From Nonomuraea endophytica (lineage in GTDB: Bacteria; Actinomycetota; Actinomycetes; Streptosporangiales; Streptosporangiaceae): 64,000 nt of DNA. Location of the stretch: assembly GCF_014203235.1 (NCBI RefSeq), contig NZ_JACHIN010000004.1, positions 372,001 to 436,000 of the forward strand, in the 5' to 3' direction. Position numbers and translations under genes: made by a program. The notes under the pieces are model-generated. The model saw only the letters and a program-made list of their open reading frames with translations, made no database searches and was not told the DNA's origin. Positions 44,221 to 51,953 of this stretch are shown in pieces. Position 1 is the stretch's first letter; each line of letters opens with the position of its first letter.

Positions 44221-45470
44221 GAGACCTTCTTCGCCTGGTCGGTCCAGAAGGCGTCCCAGGCCTTGAGCACGTCGGCCGTGCTCTTCTTGCCGGTCAGCAG
44301 CGCCTGCACGTCACGGTCGGAGTCGACGAGGAACTGACTCCATCCCGGGTAGTCCACGGGCCGGATCGTGATCACCTGCTTGGGGTCCTGCTGCGCCTCC
44401 AGGTACGCCTTCCAGGCGCCCTGGGAGAACTGCGGGTCGCTCTGCGCCTGCTTGGAGATCGGGATGAGCGAGTTGCCCTTGGCGAAGCGGATGCTCTGCT
44501 GCGACTCCGACAGGAACTGCACCAGCTTGACCGCCTGGTCCCGATGCTTGGTGAAGGAGGTGACGCCCCATCCGGCGTAGCCGACGGGCTGGTAGGCGTA
44601 TCCGGTCGGGCCCTTCGGGATCGGCGCCGTGGACCACGCCTTGACCCCGCTCTCCTCGACCGTCTTGATCACTTCGGGGTCCTGGATGAGCATGCCGGTG
44701 ACGCCCGAGGTGAAGCCCTGCACCATCTCCGGGTAGGCCCACGAGACCGAGTCCGGCGGCGACGCCTCCTTGAAGATCTTGACGAACAGGTCGAGCGCCT
44801 GGGCCGCCTCCGCAGTGGCGAAGATCGTGCGCTTGTCCTTCAGGTAGAAGGACTTGTCGGGGTTGAGCGCCTCGCCGTTGTAGGCGCTGATCATCATCAC
44901 GGCGTAGTCGGCGCCGCCCTTGCCGCCGCGGAAGGAGTAGCCGAACCGCTCGCCGCCGGTCATCTTCTTGCCCGCCTCGTACAGCTCCTGCCAGGTCTTC
45001 GGCGGCGCGGCCAGGCCCCAGTCGGTGCGGTAGAAGAGCGTGCGCTGGTAGAAGCCATAGGGGATGAGGTACGGCTTGCCGCCCACCTCGACCGCCTTCT
45101 TCTGGGTCAGGTCGGTCAGCCCGGCCCAGCCGCTCCACTCGGTCGTGGGCAGTTCGCCGAGCCAGCCGTTGTTCGAGAAGGACTTGGCCGTGTGGTCGCG
45201 GACCTCCAGCACGTCCAGGTCCTTCTTCGTCTGCAGGATCTGGGTGATCTTCTGGTCGGCGCTGTCCAGCGGCGGCGAGATGAGCTCCACCTTGACGCCC
45301 GGGTTGGTCTTCTCGAAGTCGGCGAGCAGTGACTTGAGCAGCTTGGTGCGCTCCGGGCTGGTCAGGCTCTCGACCATGCGCAGCCGTACCTCGCCGGGGC
45401 CGGAGCCGGAGGACGACCCGCAGCCCGCGAGCAGCACGGTGAGGGCGGCAAGGGCCAGGAAGGATTTCAC
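44217..45470 (-). CDS. Sugar-binding lipoprotein of ABC transporter
   Basis: The 417-residue extracellular solute-binding protein (family 1) has a lipoprotein signal (FLALAALTVLLAGC). Its body includes LLADFEKTNPGVKVELI, the hinge region GGKPYLIPYG and the C-terminal lobe GYAGWGVTSFTKH. GTG 45470 has GGAGG 4 nt upstream. The ligand is probably an oligosaccharide. A LacI-type operator lies 17-30 bp before the start. Confidence 0.92.
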   Translation of the reverse strand: MKSFLALAALTVLLAGCGSSSGSGPGEVRLRMVESLTSPERTKLLKSLLADFEKTNPGVKVELISPPLDSADQKITQILQTKKDLDVLEVRDHTAKSFSNNGWLGELPTTEWSGWAGLTDLTQKKAVEVGGKPYLIPYGFYQRTLFYRTDWGLAAPPKTWQELYEAGKKMTGGERFGYSFRGGKGGADYAVMMISAYNGEALNPDKSFYLKDKRTIFATAEAAQALDLFVKIFKEASPPDSVSWAYPEMVQGFTSGVTGMLIQDPEVIKTVEESGVKAWSTAPIPKGPTGYAYQPVGYAGWGVTSFTKHRDQAVKLVQFLSESQQSIRFAKGNSLIPISKQAQSDPQFSQGAWKAYLEAQQDPKQVITIRPVDYPGWSQFLVDSDRDVQALLTGKKSTADVLKAWDAFWTDQAKKVS

Positions 45471-45486
45471 GACGCCTCCATAGATG

Positions 45487-45500
45487 TGACAGCGCTGTCA
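45487..45500. promoter_or_regulatory. LacI-family operator O1
   Basis: TGACAGCGCTGTCA is a perfect 14-bp palindrome in the 31-bp gap between the PLP-enzyme stop and the binding-protein start. It has the central CG typical of LacI/GalR operators. Related copies occur at 46254-46267 and in part at 46678-46686. Confidence 0.85.
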
Positions 45501-45501
45501 G

Positions 45502-46665
45502 TCACGCTAGGCGACCGACACCCTCCAGCGCTAGACCGAGGTCCTTGATCAATGTGTCCGCCGCCTCCAGGCCGACCGACAGCCGCACCAGGCCCACGGG
45601 AATGCCCATGGTCGCCCGCACGCTCTCCTCGACCGACAGCGCCGGCACGTTGACCAGCGACTCGAAGCCGCCCCACGAGACGCCGATGCGGAAGTGCCGC
45701 AGCCGGTCCAGGAACTCGGCCGCCTCCTCACGCGACTCGGTGTCCAGCTCGATGCTGAACAGGCTGGAGAAGCCGGACATCTGGGCCTTGGCCTGGGCAT
45801 GGCCGGGGTGTGCGGACAGGCCTGGGTGGTTGACCACGCGGACGGCCGGGTGTTCGGCCAAGAAGGCGGCGACGGCCAGGCCGCGCTCCTGGTGCGCAGC
45901 CATCCGCACCGGAAGCGTGCGCAGGCCCTTGATCACCTTGGCCGCGTCGTGGGGTGACATGGCGGCGCCGTACAGCTGATACTCGGTCAGCGCCAGCGGC
46001 CTGATCAGCCGCGACGGGCCGACCACCACGCCGCCCACCAGGTCGCTGTGCCCGCCCACGTACTTCGACAGCGAGTGCAGCACCAGGTCCACACCGAGCG
46101 TCAGCGGCTTCTGGAAGATGGGCGTGGACCAGGTGTTGTCCATGGCGGTGACGAGGCCGTGCTCCCTGGCCCAGCCGGTGACGGCCGCGATGTCGAAGAC
46201 CTCGTAGCGCATGTAGGACGGCGACTCGAAGTAGAGTAGGCGCGTGCTCGACCTGATAGCGCTGTCACACCCCGCGAGATCGCTGACGTGCGTATGCGTG
46301 ACGCCGAACTTCTCCAGATAGCGCAGAAACTGGGTCGTCGGCCCATAGACGGCGCCCAGCACCAGCACGTGGTCCCCCGCCGACACCAGCGACGAGATCG
46401 TGGCCGAGATCGCGCCCATGCCCGAGGCGAAGCACTTGGCCCGCTCCCCCCGCTCCAGCGCGGCGAGCTTGCGCTGGGCCAGGTCGACGGTCGGGTTGGT
46501 GCCGCGCCAGTAGACGTAGCGCTCGTCCTCGTCCTTGATCGCCTCGCCCAGCTCACCGGCCGTGCGGAAGGTGAACAGGGAGTTCTCGAACACCGGCGGG
46601 TTGACCGCGCCGAGCAGCCAGGGCTCGTCCTCGCCGAGGCGTCCGCAGATCCATTCATCATCCAT
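45502..46665 (-). CDS. Cystathionine gamma-synthase/lyase-like PLP enzyme
   Basis: The 387-residue protein belongs to the Cys/Met-metabolism PLP family. Lys201 in HSLSKYVGGHSD binds PLP, and DNTWSTPIFQKPL, FASGMGAISATIS and YWRGTNPTVDLAQRKLAALE line the site. Trans-sulfuration enzymes, methionine gamma-lyase and cystathionine beta-lyase share these motifs. It lies upstream of a sugar ABC operon on the same strand and is divergent from lacI by only 11 bp, unusual company for sulfur metabolism. A LacI operator copy lies inside the gene. Confidence 0.88.
   Translation of the reverse strand: MDDEWICGRLGEDEPWLLGAVNPPVFENSLFTFRTAGELGEAIKDEDERYVYWRGTNPTVDLAQRKLAALERGERAKCFASGMGAISATISSLVSAGDHVLVLGAVYGPTTQFLRYLEKFGVTHTHVSDLAGCDSAIRSSTRLLYFESPSYMRYEVFDIAAVTGWAREHGLVTAMDNTWSTPIFQKPLTLGVDLVLHSLSKYVGGHSDLVGGVVVGPSRLIRPLALTEYQLYGAAMSPHDAAKVIKGLRTLPVRMAAHQERGLAVAAFLAEHPAVRVVNHPGLSAHPGHAQAKAQMSGFSSLFSIELDTESREEAAEFLDRLRHFRIGVSWGGFESLVNVPALSVEESVRATMGIPVGLVRLSVGLEAADTLIKDLGLALEGVGRLA
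46254..46267. promoter_or_regulatory. LacI-family operator O2, inside the PLP-enzyme gene
   Basis: TGATAGCGCTGTCA matches O1 at 13 of 14 positions. It lies within coding sequence, 767 bp from O1 and about 410 bp before the PLP-enzyme start on the transcribed strand. A tetrameric or bivalent repressor could loop O1 and O2, or block elongation here. Confidence 0.7.
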
Positions 46666-46676
46666 GGGGGCAGAGT

Positions 46677-47651
46677 ATGACAGCGCGCAAGCCGACCATG
46701 GCCGACGTGGCCAGGTACGCGGGAGTCAGCCTGAAGACGGTCTCCCGGGTGGTCAACGGGGAGCCGCACGTCAGCGCCGAGGTCCAGCTCAAGGTGAGCG
46801 CCGCGATCAGCGCGCTCGGCTTCCGCCGCAACGAGGCGGCGGCCCGGCTTGCCAGGGGCGCCACGATGCTGACCATCGGGCTGGTCATGGAGAACATCTC
46901 CAACGAGTTCTACTCGCGCCTGGCCAAGGCGGTCGAGGCGGCGGCCGCCGAGCACGAGGCGCTGGTCGTGTTCGGCTCCTACGAGGAGCGGCCCGAGCGC
47001 GAGCGCATGCTGGTCGAGTCCATGTACGCCCGAGGCGTCGACTCCCTCATCGTCGTCCCGTCGTCGGGCGACCACGCGTGGCTGGCCAGGCACACCGGCC
47101 TGACCACGGTCTTCGTGGACCGGCTGCCGCCCGGCCAGGACAGCGACGTGGTCCTGCTCGACGACCTGAAGGGCGGCCGCCTGGCGACCGAGCACCTGCT
47201 CGCGCACGGCCACCGCAGGATCGCGCTGATCTCCGACGACGTACGGCTGAGCTCGGTCCACGACCGGGCCACCGGCTACCGCGAGGCGCTCGGCACGCCG
47301 GACGAGCGCCTCGTCGTGCACGGCGTCTTCGACCCGTGGCGCGTCTCGCAGGAGGTCGCCAGGCTGCTCGACCTGGCCGACCCGCCCACCGCGTTCTTCG
47401 CCACCAACAACCGGGCCGCGATCGGCATCCTGCAGGCCCTGCGCGAGCGCCCCGAACGCCCCGCGTACGTGGGTTTCGATGACTTCGCGCTGGCCGAGGT
47501 GTTCAACCCCGGCGTGAGCGTGGTCCGCTACGACATCGACCGCATCGCCCACAGCGCGGTCGGCCTCCTGCTCGACCCGTCAGGACGGCCGCGCCGGGTG
47601 ACCGTGCCGGTGGAGCTGGTCGTGCGCGGATCCGGCGAGCGCGGCGCCTAG
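46677..47651 (+). CDS. LacI/GalR family regulator
   Basis: The 324-residue protein has the LacI HTH TMADVARYAGVSLKTVSRVV followed by the hinge helix region RRNEAAARLARG. A periplasmic-binding-like ligand domain follows, ending in a short YVGFDDFALAEVFNPGVSVV segment. It is divergent from the PLP enzyme with an 11-bp gap. TGACAGCGC just inside its start (46678-46686) is a left half of the operator, so it likely controls its own gene and the ABC/PLP unit. Confidence 0.92.
   Translation: MTARKPTMADVARYAGVSLKTVSRVVNGEPHVSAEVQLKVSAAISALGFRRNEAAARLARGATMLTIGLVMENISNEFYSRLAKAVEAAAAEHEALVVFGSYEERPERERMLVESMYARGVDSLIVVPSSGDHAWLARHTGLTTVFVDRLPPGQDSDVVLLDDLKGGRLATEHLLAHGHRRIALISDDVRLSSVHDRATGYREALGTPDERLVVHGVFDPWRVSQEVARLLDLADPPTAFFATNNRAAIGILQALRERPERPAYVGFDDFALAEVFNPGVSVVRYDIDRIAHSAVGLLLDPSGRPRRVTVPVELVVRGSGERGA
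46678..46686 (+). promoter_or_regulatory. LacI operator half-site at the regulator's start codon
   Basis: TGACAGCGC matches the first nine positions of O1 and begins one base inside the ATG of the LacI-family gene. The second half is not conserved. Occupancy would interfere with the divergent start region. Confidence 0.5.
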
Positions 47652-49132
47652 CCCTTGGGCCGCCAGTCGCCGCGGTCCAGGTCGAGGTCCTCGGGCGTGT
47701 GCAGGCGCACCATCGTCCTGGCCACGCCCGGCGGCACCCGGTGCGGGGTCAGGAACGACACCGCCACCATCACGGTGAACGCGATCGGCACCGTCCACGC
47801 CGCCGGCTGCGCCAGCAGCGCGTTGATGAGCCCGTCGTACGGCCCGCCGATGATCGTGGCCAGCACCGCGCAGCAGGCCAGCCCGCCCCCGGCGAACAGC
47901 CCGGCCAGCGCGCCCGTCGTGGTCAGCCGCCGCCACCAGATGCCGAGCACCAGCAGCGGGCAGAACGACGAGGCGGCCACCGCGAACGCCAGCCCCACCA
48001 CGTCGGCCACGGGCAGCGAACGTGCCCAGAGCGCCAGCGCGAGCGGCACCGCCACGGCCATCAGCGTGGCGATCCTGAACGAGCGCACGCCGCCGCCCAG
48101 CAGATCCTGCGCGATCACCCCGGCCACCGACACGGTCAGCCCCGACGAGGTGGACAGGAACGCCGCGAACGCCCCCGCCGTCACCAGCGCGGTCAGCAGG
48201 TCCCCGAGCGTGCCGCCGACCATCGTGCCGGGCAGTGTGAGCACGACCGCGTCGGTACGGGCCAGGTCGGGGGTGTAGAGCCGGCCCAGCCAGCCGTAGG
48301 CGGCCGGCAGCAGATAGAAGGCCCCGAGCAGCGTCAGCACCACCAGCGTCGTACGGCGCGCCGCCCGCCCGTCCGGATTGGTGTAGAAGCGCACCAGCAC
48401 GTGCGGCAGCCCCATCGTGCCCAGGAACGTCGCCAGGATCAGCGAGTACGTGGAGTAGAGCCCGTACTCCTTGCCGCTGCCCAGCGGCATCTGCCAGGTG
48501 GCCGCGTCGGCCGCGCTGATCCCGGGCGCGCCGTCGCGCTTCCAGGCCAGCAGGAGGAACACCAGCGGCACCGCCAGCGCGGTCAGCTTCAGCCAGTACT
48601 GGAAGGCCTGCACGAACGTGATCGAGCGCATCCCGCCCGACAGCACGTTGACCGCCACCACCACCGCCACCAGCAGCCCGCCGACCCAGACCGGCGCCCC
48701 GGTGATCGTGCGCAGCACCAGCCCGGCGCTCTGGAACTGCGGCATCAGGTAGAGCCAGCCGATCAGCACCACGAGCACGCTGGCCGTCCGGCGCACGGCC
48801 ATCGACTCCAGCCTGGCCTCGGCGAAGTCGGGCAGCGTGTACGCGCCGGAGCGCCGCAGCGGGGCCGAGACGAGCACGAGCAGCACCAGGTAGCCGCCGG
48901 TCCAGCCGACCGGCAGCCACAGCATGTCGATGCCGTAGGTGAGGATCAGGCCGGCGATGCCGAGGAAGGAGGCGGCCGAAAGATATTCGCCGCCGATGGC
49001 CGAGGCGTTCCAGAGCGGGCTGACCGTGCGGGAGGCGACGTAGAAGTCGGAGGTGGTGCGCGAGAACCGGATGCCGAAAGCGCCGATGAGCACCGCGGCC
49101 ACGACGACGACCACGACCGCCGTCAGGCTCAT
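47648..49132 (-). CDS. Sodium:solute symporter (acetate/pyruvate-like)
   Basis: The 494-residue symporter has about 13 helices and ActP-like signatures: FYVASRTVSPLWNASAIGGE, then YLSAASFLGIAGLILTYG, and GLPHVLVRFYTNPDGRAARR. It should import a short organic acid or related solute. Its ATG at 49132 is inside a perfect 19-bp inverted repeat with GGAG in the loop. It lies after a small membrane protein and a LytS/LytTR pair on the same strand. Its end overlaps the LacI-family gene by 4 bp, tail to tail. Confidence 0.9.
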   Translation of the reverse strand: MSLTAVVVVVVAAVLIGAFGIRFSRTTSDFYVASRTVSPLWNASAIGGEYLSAASFLGIAGLILTYGIDMLWLPVGWTGGYLVLLVLVSAPLRRSGAYTLPDFAEARLESMAVRRTASVLVVLIGWLYLMPQFQSAGLVLRTITGAPVWVGGLLVAVVVAVNVLSGGMRSITFVQAFQYWLKLTALAVPLVFLLLAWKRDGAPGISAADAATWQMPLGSGKEYGLYSTYSLILATFLGTMGLPHVLVRFYTNPDGRAARRTTLVVLTLLGAFYLLPAAYGWLGRLYTPDLARTDAVVLTLPGTMVGGTLGDLLTALVTAGAFAAFLSTSSGLTVSVAGVIAQDLLGGGVRSFRIATLMAVAVPLALALWARSLPVADVVGLAFAVAASSFCPLLVLGIWWRRLTTTGALAGLFAGGGLACCAVLATIIGGPYDGLINALLAQPAAWTVPIAFTVMVAVSFLTPHRVPPGVARTMVRLHTPEDLDLDRGDWRPKG

Positions 49133-49164
49133 CAGACCAGCTCCGCTGGTCTGATGAGCCTGAC
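49122..49164 (-). promoter_or_regulatory. Perfect 19-bp inverted repeat covering the symporter start codon
   Basis: The arms GTCAGGCTCATCAGACCAG and its complement pair over 19 bp without mismatch around a 5-nt loop. In the mRNA the loop is CGGAG, the symporter's Shine-Dalgarno sequence, and the AUG lies 8 nt later inside the 3' arm. Folding would hide the start codon while showing the ribosome binding site in the loop. It could be a translational switch, a coupling device or, less likely, an assembly artefact. Confidence 0.8.
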
Positions 49165-49198
49165 AAGACTGTGCCTGTTGTTCACTCGCTTCGCTCGC

Positions 49199-49564
49199 TC
49201 ATTTACGCTCGATCAGGTCGGCGAAGTGGCGTTCGTTGCGTTCGGCCTGCCGTACGTAGAGCCAGGCTCCCACGACGAAGGCGGGGTAGATGAGGCAGGC
49301 GAGCACCGCCCACGGCAGCGGCACGCCGAGCAGGTGCAGGCCGCGAACGTCCGGCAGGAGCAGGAACAGCAGGGGCAGCCCGCCGATCACGCAGGCCAGC
49401 ACGGTGCAGACGAACAACGCCAGGCGGAACTGGGTGCGCAGCAGGGAGCGCATGTAGACCTCGCCGACCACGGTCTGCTCGTCGATCTCGCGGGTGGCCG
49501 GGTAGCGGCGGCGGCGCGCGGCGGCGGTGCGGGGGCTGGTGACGACGACGCGGCGACCGCTCAT
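49199..49564 (-). CDS. Small two-helix membrane protein, symporter partner
   Basis: The 121-residue protein has a basic N-terminus and two transmembrane segments (LFVCTVLACVIGGLPLLFLL and WAVLACLIYPAFVVGAWLYV). Its place before a sodium:solute symporter and its size resemble DUF485 partners. ATG 49564 overlaps the LytTR regulator stop (ATGA). It ends 66 bp before the symporter, and the hairpin lies in this gap. Confidence 0.85.
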   Translation of the reverse strand: MSGRRVVVTSPRTAAARRRRYPATREIDEQTVVGEVYMRSLLRTQFRLALFVCTVLACVIGGLPLLFLLLPDVRGLHLLGVPLPWAVLACLIYPAFVVGAWLYVRQAERNERHFADLIERK

Positions 49565-50298
49565 CGCTTGGCTCTTCTGACGAGGAGGTCGCGCAGCTCG
49601 CGGGTGTGGCGGCGGCTGACCGGGATCTCGGTGCTGCCCACCGTCACCGTGCACCGGCCCGAGTCGATGTGCAGCTCCTCGATGTGCTTGACCGCGACCA
49701 GATGGCTGCGGTGGACCCGGACGAACCCGGCCGTGGCCCAGCGCTCCTCCAGCGTGTTGAGGGGGATGCGGACCAGGTGGGTGCCCGTCTGCGTGTGCAG
49801 GCGAGCGTAGTCGCCGTGCGCCTCGACGTACACGACATCGGCGGAGGAGACGAAGCGCGTCACCCCGCCCAGCTCGACCGGGATCGTGTCGGCGTCCTCG
49901 GCGTCCGGCGCCACGTCGGAGGAGAGGGCGACCCTGCGGATCGCCTCGGCCAGGCGTTCCGGGCGTACCGGCTTGAGCAGGTAGTCCTCGGCCTTGATCT
50001 CGAACGCGTCGACCGCGTGCTCCTCGTAGGCGGTCACGAACACCACCCGGGGCGGGTTGGCGAACTGCGCCAGCAGGCGGCCCAGCACCACGCCGTCGAG
50101 CCCGCGCATCCTGATGTCGAGGAAGACCGCGTCGACCGGGCGGCCCTCGGCGATGCCGCGGTCGAGCTGCCGCAGCGCCGCGGCGCCGTCGCGGGCGGTC
50201 AGCACCTCGTCGATCCGGGGGTCGGCGCGCAGCAGGTACGAAAGGTCCTCCAGAGCCGGAAGTTCATCGTCGACCGCCAGGACGCGCAAGCCAGCCAC
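49561..50298 (-). CDS. LytTR-family response regulator
   Basis: The 245-residue regulator has a CheY receiver with acidic residues in LAVDDELPALED, phospho-acceptor Asp61 in AVFLDIRMRGLDG and Lys in EDYLLKPVRPE. A LytTR DNA-binding domain follows (YVEAHGDYARLHTQTGTH; RVHRSHLVAVKHIEEL). GTG 50298 has AAGGAG 6-7 nt upstream. It pairs with the LytS-like kinase and probably activates the symporter operon. Confidence 0.93.
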   Translation of the reverse strand: MAGLRVLAVDDELPALEDLSYLLRADPRIDEVLTARDGAAALRQLDRGIAEGRPVDAVFLDIRMRGLDGVVLGRLLAQFANPPRVVFVTAYEEHAVDAFEIKAEDYLLKPVRPERLAEAIRRVALSSDVAPDAEDADTIPVELGGVTRFVSSADVVYVEAHGDYARLHTQTGTHLVRIPLNTLEERWATAGFVRVHRSHLVAVKHIEELHIDSGRCTVTVGSTEIPVSRRHTRELRDLLVRRAKR

Positions 50299-50376
50299 GC
50301 AACACTCCTTCCGATCCCTTGACAGTGATAAAAGCGACAAGAGGCGTCAAGCCCGTCACGCGCAGGTCACAGGTCA

Positions 50377-51555
50377 CTAGCGGGCCGAGACCCCCGGGTG
50401 GTACTTCGGCACGCGCACGTTGACCTTGGTCCCGGCGCCCTTGCCGGTCTCCACGACCAGGCCGTACTCATCACCGTAGACCTGGCGCAGGCGCTCGTCG
50501 ACGTTGGCCAGGCCCACGCCGCCCGCGCTGACCACCTCCCCGGCCAGGATGAGCCGGAGCCGGTCGGGGTCCATGCCGAGACCGTCGTCCTCGACGCTGA
50601 TGCGGCACTCGGCCCCGGCGTCCTCGGCGACGATGGTGATCCGGCCGACGCCGTTCTTGCTCTCCAGGCCGTGCCGTACCGCGTTCTCCACGAGCGGCTG
50701 CAGGCACAGGAACGGCACCGCGACCGGCAGCACCTCCGGCGCGATCCGGAGCGTGACCTGGAGCTGGTCGCCGAAGCGGGCCCGCTCCAGGATCAGGTAG
50801 CGGTCGATGGAGCGCAGTTCCTCGGCCAGCGTGGTGAAGTCACCGTGGCGGCGGAAGGAGTAGCGGGTGAAGTCGGCGAACTCCAGCAGCAGCTCGCGGG
50901 CGCGCTCCGGGTCGGTGCGGACGAACGAGGCGATCGTGGTCAGCGAGTTGTAGATGAAGTGGGGGGAGATCTGCGCGCGCAGCGCGCGTACCTCGGCCTC
51001 CATCAGGCGGGTGCGGGAGCGGTCCAGCTCGGCCAGTTCGAGCTGGGAGTCGACCCAGCCGGCCGTCTCCTGGGCCGCGCGCACCAGCCCGGCGGAGGCG
51101 TGCGGGCCGTAGGCGGTCAGCGAACCGACGATGCGGTCGTCGGTGGTCAGCGGCACCACGACCGCGTGCCTGATCGGGCATTCGAGCAGCTCGCACGGGA
51201 TCGACAGCACCTGGGTACGGCCGTCGCGCAAGGTCGCCGCCGCGTGGTCCAGGGCGTCGGCGGCGTGGTGGTCGCCGGCGCCGTCGTACACCAGCAGCCG
51301 CTCGCCGTCCGTGATCGCCAACGCCGGCGAGCCGAGCAGCTCGCGCAGGTGGCGCGAGGCCTTCTGCGCGCCCTCGGCGGTCAGCCCGGCGCGCAGCGGC
51401 GGCGCGGCCAGCGAGGCGGTGTGCAGCGTCTCGAACGTGGCCCGCTCGGCCGGCCCGGTGCCCAGCTCGCGGCGGCCGCGCAGAACCCGCCACAGCACCA
51501 CGGCGGGCACGCCGACCAGCACCACCGCCAGGATCAGGCCGACGGCGAGTTCCAT
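50377..51555 (-). CDS. LytS-like sensor histidine kinase
   Basis: The 392-residue protein has one N-terminal transmembrane helix, a GAF-like region (LLGSPALAITDGERLLVYDG), a His_kinase domain with phospho-acceptor His199 in QISPHFIYNSL, and a GHKL ATPase domain (LQPLVENAVRHGLESKNGVG; VEDDGLGM). BtsS/YpdA-type kinases sense pyruvate or similar acids and control their transporters. Its start overlaps the HIT gene by 22 bp, and a 78-bp gap separates it from the regulator. Confidence 0.92.
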   Translation of the reverse strand: MELAVGLILAVVLVGVPAVVLWRVLRGRRELGTGPAERATFETLHTASLAAPPLRAGLTAEGAQKASRHLRELLGSPALAITDGERLLVYDGAGDHHAADALDHAAATLRDGRTQVLSIPCELLECPIRHAVVVPLTTDDRIVGSLTAYGPHASAGLVRAAQETAGWVDSQLELAELDRSRTRLMEAEVRALRAQISPHFIYNSLTTIASFVRTDPERARELLLEFADFTRYSFRRHGDFTTLAEELRSIDRYLILERARFGDQLQVTLRIAPEVLPVAVPFLCLQPLVENAVRHGLESKNGVGRITIVAEDAGAECRISVEDDGLGMDPDRLRLILAGEVVSAGGVGLANVDERLRQVYGDEYGLVVETGKGAGTKVNVRVPKYHPGVSAR

Positions 51556-51953
51556 GACTTCCTGATCAGCTCGGCATAGGACTCGGCCTCGGCGTCGTCG
51601 GAGTACTTGGTGCGCGGCCAGAAGAAGCCGCGCAGCCCGTCCTTCTTCTGGCGGGGCACGATGTGCACGTGCAGGTGGGGGACGCTCTGGCTGATCCGGT
51701 TGTTCATCGCGACGAACGTGCCCGCCGCCTGCAGGCCGTCCTCGACCGCGCGGGCGCCGGCCTGGACGCGTTCGAAGAACGGGCCGACCTCGGTGAGGTC
51801 GGCCAGCGTCTCCACGTGGCGGCGCGGCACCAGCAGGACATGGCCCTTGAAGACCGGCCTCGTGTCGAGGAAGCCGACGGCCACCTCGTCGGAGAAGACC
51901 GTGAAGGCGGGCCGTTCCCCCGCGATGATCTCGCAGAACAGGTCGGTGCTCAC
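51534..51953 (-). CDS. HIT family protein
   Basis: The 139-residue nucleotide hydrolase/transferase of the histidine-triad family has HLHVHIVPR as the triad and FCEIIAGERPAF at the start. HIT proteins cleave AMP-linked or dinucleoside substrates. The start is GTG 51953, overlapping the DUF1838-like stop by 4 bp (GTGA). It is likely housekeeping and independent of the kinase beyond the overlap. Confidence 0.9.
   Translation of the reverse strand: MSTDLFCEIIAGERPAFTVFSDEVAVGFLDTRPVFKGHVLLVPRRHVETLADLTEVGPFFERVQAGARAVEDGLQAAGTFVAMNNRISQSVPHLHVHIVPRQKKDGLRGFFWPRTKYSDDAEAESYAELIRKSWNSPSA

Noticed and set aside
49122..49164. Reading the 19-bp hairpin as an ordinary terminator
   Set aside because: It lacks a T-tract and contains the start codon and ribosome binding site of the following gene, which a terminator would not need.
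47580..49166. A minus-strand frame overlapping the symporter gene and its hairpin
   Set aside because: It is Arg/Gly/Ala-rich without helices or motifs, unlike the symporter frame with ActP signatures.
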